Origin: a bacterium
GTDB taxonomy: Bacteria; Cyanobacteriota; Vampirovibrionia; Gastranaerophilales; Gastranaerophilaceae
Length of the DNA: 64,000 bases
NCBI GenBank assembly: GCA_017536545.1
Contig: JAFXHF010000023.1
Span: forward strand, 1 to 64,000
Direction of reading: 5' to 3'
This document shows positions 61,335 through 64,000 of the stretch, piece after piece. Position 1 is the stretch's first letter; each line of letters opens with the position of its first letter. A program made the position numbers and the translations under genes. The notes below the pieces were generated by a model. That model saw nothing but the letters and a program-made list of their open reading frames with translations. It was not told where the DNA came from and made no database searches.

Positions 61335-62471
61335 ATGGAAATGACAGGATTACAAATTTTCAAATATTTACCAGCAGCAAAAAAAGAAGAACATTTAAAT
61401 TGCAAAGAATGTGGATGTCCAACCTGTATGGCTTTTGCCCTAAAACTTGCAAAACAAAATATTGATATAGAAAAATGTCCACACGCAAAAGAAGAACTCA
61501 AAGAGCTATACTCTCATAGCATTAAACACCCACAAAAAACTATTGAAATAAAAGGGTTAAAAATTGGGGGCGAAAATGTTTTATACCGTCACGAAAAAAC
61601 ATTCATAAACCCAACAACTTTAGCAGTTATAATTGATTGCAATAACTCCAACTATAAAGAACAAATTAAAAGAGTTGATAACTTTGAAATCAAAGGTGTT
61701 AACCAAATGTTTGGTGTTGATTTAATCATTTTGAAAAACTATTCAAATAAAGAACTTCCAACTCTAAAGGTTAATACAATTACTCTTGAAGAATATGAAA
61801 AACTTGAAATTTTAAATATTAAAAACTCAGATTTTAAAACTACCAAAGAAATTCTTATATCAACAAGAGAAAAAGCTATCATTGAAAAAGATGACAATTT
61901 TTCTAATCCTGTTGCGGTTTGGATGGGAGCAAATGATAAATTTACAATATCAGCTCAAGCAAGTTTTTATATTTGTAAATATGCCAATATGTTAATCTTT
62001 GAAGAGTTTGACGAAGCAATGTTTGCAACGCTGATATCACTTCGCCAGAATATTTATACTGATCCGCAAAAACCACTACAAGTTGAATCTAATTTATATG
62101 AATTTAAAGAGCCTAAAGAGAATTCTATCATATTTTTAACCACAAACTTTGCATTGACCTTTTTTGCAGTTGCAAACGAATTAGAAAACATTGATGTTCC
62201 ATCTTATTTGATTGTAATTCCAGCTGACGGAATGAGCGTTTTAACAGCTTGGTCTGCTGAAAAATTTACTGCAAATATTGTTTCAAAAACTATCGATAAA
62301 CTACAAATAAGAGAAAAACTAACAACACGAAAAATTATTATCCCTGGGCTTTTGGCACATATGACAGATGAATTAAAAGAAGCTGTACCTGATTTTGAGT
62401 TTATTGTTGGAACTCACGAAGCTACGGCCATTAGAGAATTTGTTAAAAACTTAACCGCAAATAAATTATAG
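61335..62471 (+). CDS. Corrinoid iron-sulfur protein large subunit-like (AcsC/CdhE)
   Basis: Large subunit of the methyl-carrying corrinoid iron-sulfur protein. The N-terminal 4Fe-4S domain is TGLQIFKYLPAAKKEEHLN followed by Cys23, Cys26, Cys31 and Cys48 with the AcsC spacing x2-x4-x16, in the context CKECGCPTCMAFALKL. Then come a TIM-barrel-like part and the C-terminal corrinoid-binding region with YLIVIPADGMSVLTAW, IIPGLLAHMTDEL and EFIVGTHEAT. 378 residues versus roughly 440 in acetogens, so shortened in the barrel. It overlaps the convergent GH13 gene by 6 bases. Confidence 0.88.
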   Translation: MEMTGLQIFKYLPAAKKEEHLNCKECGCPTCMAFALKLAKQNIDIEKCPHAKEELKELYSHSIKHPQKTIEIKGLKIGGENVLYRHEKTFINPTTLAVIIDCNNSNYKEQIKRVDNFEIKGVNQMFGVDLIILKNYSNKELPTLKVNTITLEEYEKLEILNIKNSDFKTTKEILISTREKAIIEKDDNFSNPVAVWMGANDKFTISAQASFYICKYANMLIFEEFDEAMFATLISLRQNIYTDPQKPLQVESNLYEFKEPKENSIIFLTTNFALTFFAVANELENIDVPSYLIVIPADGMSVLTAWSAEKFTANIVSKTIDKLQIREKLTTRKIIIPGLLAHMTDELKEAVPDFEFIVGTHEATAIREFVKNLTANKL

Positions 62472-64000
62472 TAATTCGTGAATAATAACAACCACAATTT
62501 CACCAGGCTGTAATACCAAGTTTAATTTACCCCTTTTAGCGTCAGGCATTTTTGAGATTTTGATAGGTAAAAGATTTTGTTTATTTGGGTTAAATTTTGG
62601 AACCTTCACAGTTACTTTTGCATAATTTTCAAAATCTAAATTCCCAATTGTAATAACTTTTTTGATATTGTTCGCAAACATATAAGAAAAAACTTTTTTC
62701 TTATTATTATTTTTTAATGGTGTAAATGAACCTTCGTTTAATGTTGACAAAACACTAACTTTTACATCATTTCCCAACAAAAATTCACCACGTAATTCAT
62801 CATATTTACCTTCTGGTTTTCTGGAAAGGTTGAAGATATCTATTTTCCCACGGTGAGTAAAATACGTATCATCATCAGTATTTGTTTCGTCTGCAAGACG
62901 ATTTCCTTTGCGATACATATAATCATCACCTGTTTGAAAACCATCAACGAAATAAGAATTTACAGGCAATGTTGCATTTAACCAAATTATCATTTCACTA
63001 AGTTGTGGTCCTTTTAGAAGAATTGGACTAACTTCATCGTGAGTTGTAAAACTGCCGATAACACTTTTATCTTCTTTGAACTTTTTGGTTTCATTTAAAG
63101 TAAATTCAATTTGCTTATATAATTCCTTCGGAGTTTTCCAGTCTTTTAAATTAAAAAACGAACCATAATAACCATCAAACCCAGCATCTAAAAGTTTATT
63201 ATAAGGTGTAAAAACAGCTTGTGGCGAAATCGCATCATGCCAAGATTCAGAAGATTCTGCCAACCACACAAATTCTGGATCTTTTTCCCTAGAATAAGCA
63301 ATTAGCTCTTTCCAAAATTTAGCAGTCTTTGAATGAGCAACATCAGCCCTAATACCATCAACACCTAAACTCATCATATATTTGACAAAATCTTTATAAA
63401 GACTATATACATTTACATCAATTTTATCTTCAGTACCTGTTGCTAATAATCTCACATCCGTCCAATCTGCAGGAATTACTGGCTCACCAGCTTTTGTAGT
63501 TACAAACAAATCTGGACGTTCCAAATATAAATCATAAGAAGCACAGGCTGGAACATCAACAATTACTCTAATCCCTCTTTTGTGAGCTTCAGAAATAAAT
63601 TTTTTCGCTTGTTCTTCAAGTGATAAATCTGAGTTTTTATCGTATAAATCTGGATTTATTGAATCAAAATCAGACGCGGCATAAAGACTTCCTGCAGTAC
63701 CTAATGATTTTAATTTACCAGTTGGGGTTATAGGTAAAACGTGCAAAGTATTTACCCCTAAAGCCTTTAACTCATCCAATCTACCAATAGCATTGAGAAA
63801 AGTTCCTCTAACTTCACCCATATTCTCTTGAATAAAGCCGTCTTCATTGTAATCCTTTGAGTTAAACGAACGAATATTAATTTCCATTATAACAGTTTCA
63901 TTGTTCAAGAACTTTGTTCTTGCATCATTTTTCCAAACAAAATCATCAGCAAAAGCATTGCCTACAACAAATGGAAACATCATAGCAAAAGCTAATATTC
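62466..64000 (-). CDS. GH13 alpha-amylase family protein, 5' end beyond the window
   Basis: Secreted glycoside hydrolase of the alpha-amylase family. Barrel motifs: LGVNTLHVLPITPTG, GIRVIVDVPACASYD, the nucleophile region GVDGIRADVAHS, the acid/base region FVWLAESSES and TTHDE for the transition-state Asp. Asn-His usually precedes the last Asp, so TTHD is a variation. The frame stays open to the window edge and the codons upstream of the first ATG continue a hydrophobic signal peptide (SFAMMFPFVVGNAFA), so the true start is outside. Substrate not readable; a C-terminal beta domain follows the barrel. Confidence 0.85.
   Translation of the reverse strand, partial: ILAFAMMFPFVVGNAFADDFVWKNDARTKFLNNETVIMEINIRSFNSKDYNEDGFIQENMGEVRGTFLNAIGRLDELKALGVNTLHVLPITPTGKLKSLGTAGSLYAASDFDSINPDLYDKNSDLSLEEQAKKFISEAHKRGIRVIVDVPACASYDLYLERPDLFVTTKAGEPVIPADWTDVRLLATGTEDKIDVNVYSLYKDFVKYMMSLGVDGIRADVAHSKTAKFWKELIAYSREKDPEFVWLAESSESWHDAISPQAVFTPYNKLLDAGFDGYYGSFFNLKDWKTPKELYKQIEFTLNETKKFKEDKSVIGSFTTHDEVSPILLKGPQLSEMIIWLNATLPVNSYFVDGFQTGDDYMYRKGNRLADETNTDDDTYFTHRGKIDIFNLSRKPEGKYDELRGEFLLGNDVKVSVLSTLNEGSFTPLKNNNKKKVFSYMFANNIKKVITIGNLDFENYAKVTVKVPKFNPNKQNLLPIKISKMPDAKRGKLNLVLQPGEIVVVIIHELL

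Overview
The window is AT-rich, densely coded bacterial DNA. It looks like a gut-type Gastranaerophilales (Melainabacteria/Vampirovibrionia, the non-photosynthetic sister of Cyanobacteria). This is inferred from a cyanobacterial-style 16S 5' end, a signal-peptide protein with three SLH domains, a DUF4330 protein next to an O-antigen-ligase-like protein, cyanobacterial-like tRNA-Thr sequences, and several lineage-type proteins starting with a short Phe-x-Gly signature. MlaA and MlaE homologues, a heptose-kinase-type PfkB enzyme and an O-antigen ligase point to a diderm envelope. No transposase, integrase, prophage or CRISPR array was seen.

Layout. 1-2.2 kb: the 5' end of a 16S gene (minus strand) with leader and promoter, then gshB and a UPF0173 hydrolase. 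2.2-5.7 kb: ribD, tsf, rpsB, rpsT. 5.7-11.8 kb: lineage-specific genes, including a tight operon of a GNAT-like protein and two tandem kinase-like paralogues, plus a YkgJ-type Cys-cluster protein and a nucleotidyltransferase. 11.8-12.7 kb: a tRNA-Thr/Thr/Tyr operon with a consensus promoter and a degenerate duplicate of the tRNA-Tyr 3' end. 13.1-25.9 kb: a 4,116-residue multidomain protein (EF hands, YD-like repeats, LysM, acidic tandem repeat, two calpain-like protease domains) with a small downstream gene. 26.1-33.2 kb: a 5'-nucleotidase without signal peptide, a PAD-like deiminase operon with tcdA, and an MlaA lipoprotein fused to an alpha/beta hydrolase. 33.3-37.7 kb: an SLH protein, then yebC-GGDEF-tsaE-tsaB. 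37.8-43.6 kb: hypothetical genes and the envelope polysaccharide operon. 43.9-49.1 kb: a PDZ-less HtrA-like protease, mlaE, trpS, then ssb with a four-carbon-acid-sugar kinase and a pdxA2-type dehydrogenase. 49.1-53.7 kb: an AddAB-like helicase and nuclease pair. 53.8-58.6 kb: a small winged-helix protein, a DnaJ-like protein and gcvT-gcvH-gcvPA. 58.7-64 kb: ftsH in an overlapping operon with two corrinoid iron-sulfur protein subunits (AcsD-like, AcsC-like), then a GH13 protein cut by the window edge.

Functional links. tsaE, tsaB and tcdA all act on the t6A/ct6A modification of ANN-decoding tRNAs, and two tRNA-Thr genes are present. MlaA-hydrolase, MlaE, the heptose kinase and the O-antigen ligase serve the outer membrane. 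The gcv genes and the corrinoid proteins both handle one-carbon units and lie close together. The most unusual objects are the giant calpain-like protein, the MlaA-hydrolase fusion, the CFeSP pair behind ftsH, and the kinase-like tandem. All family assignments come from motifs read by eye; no database search was run.
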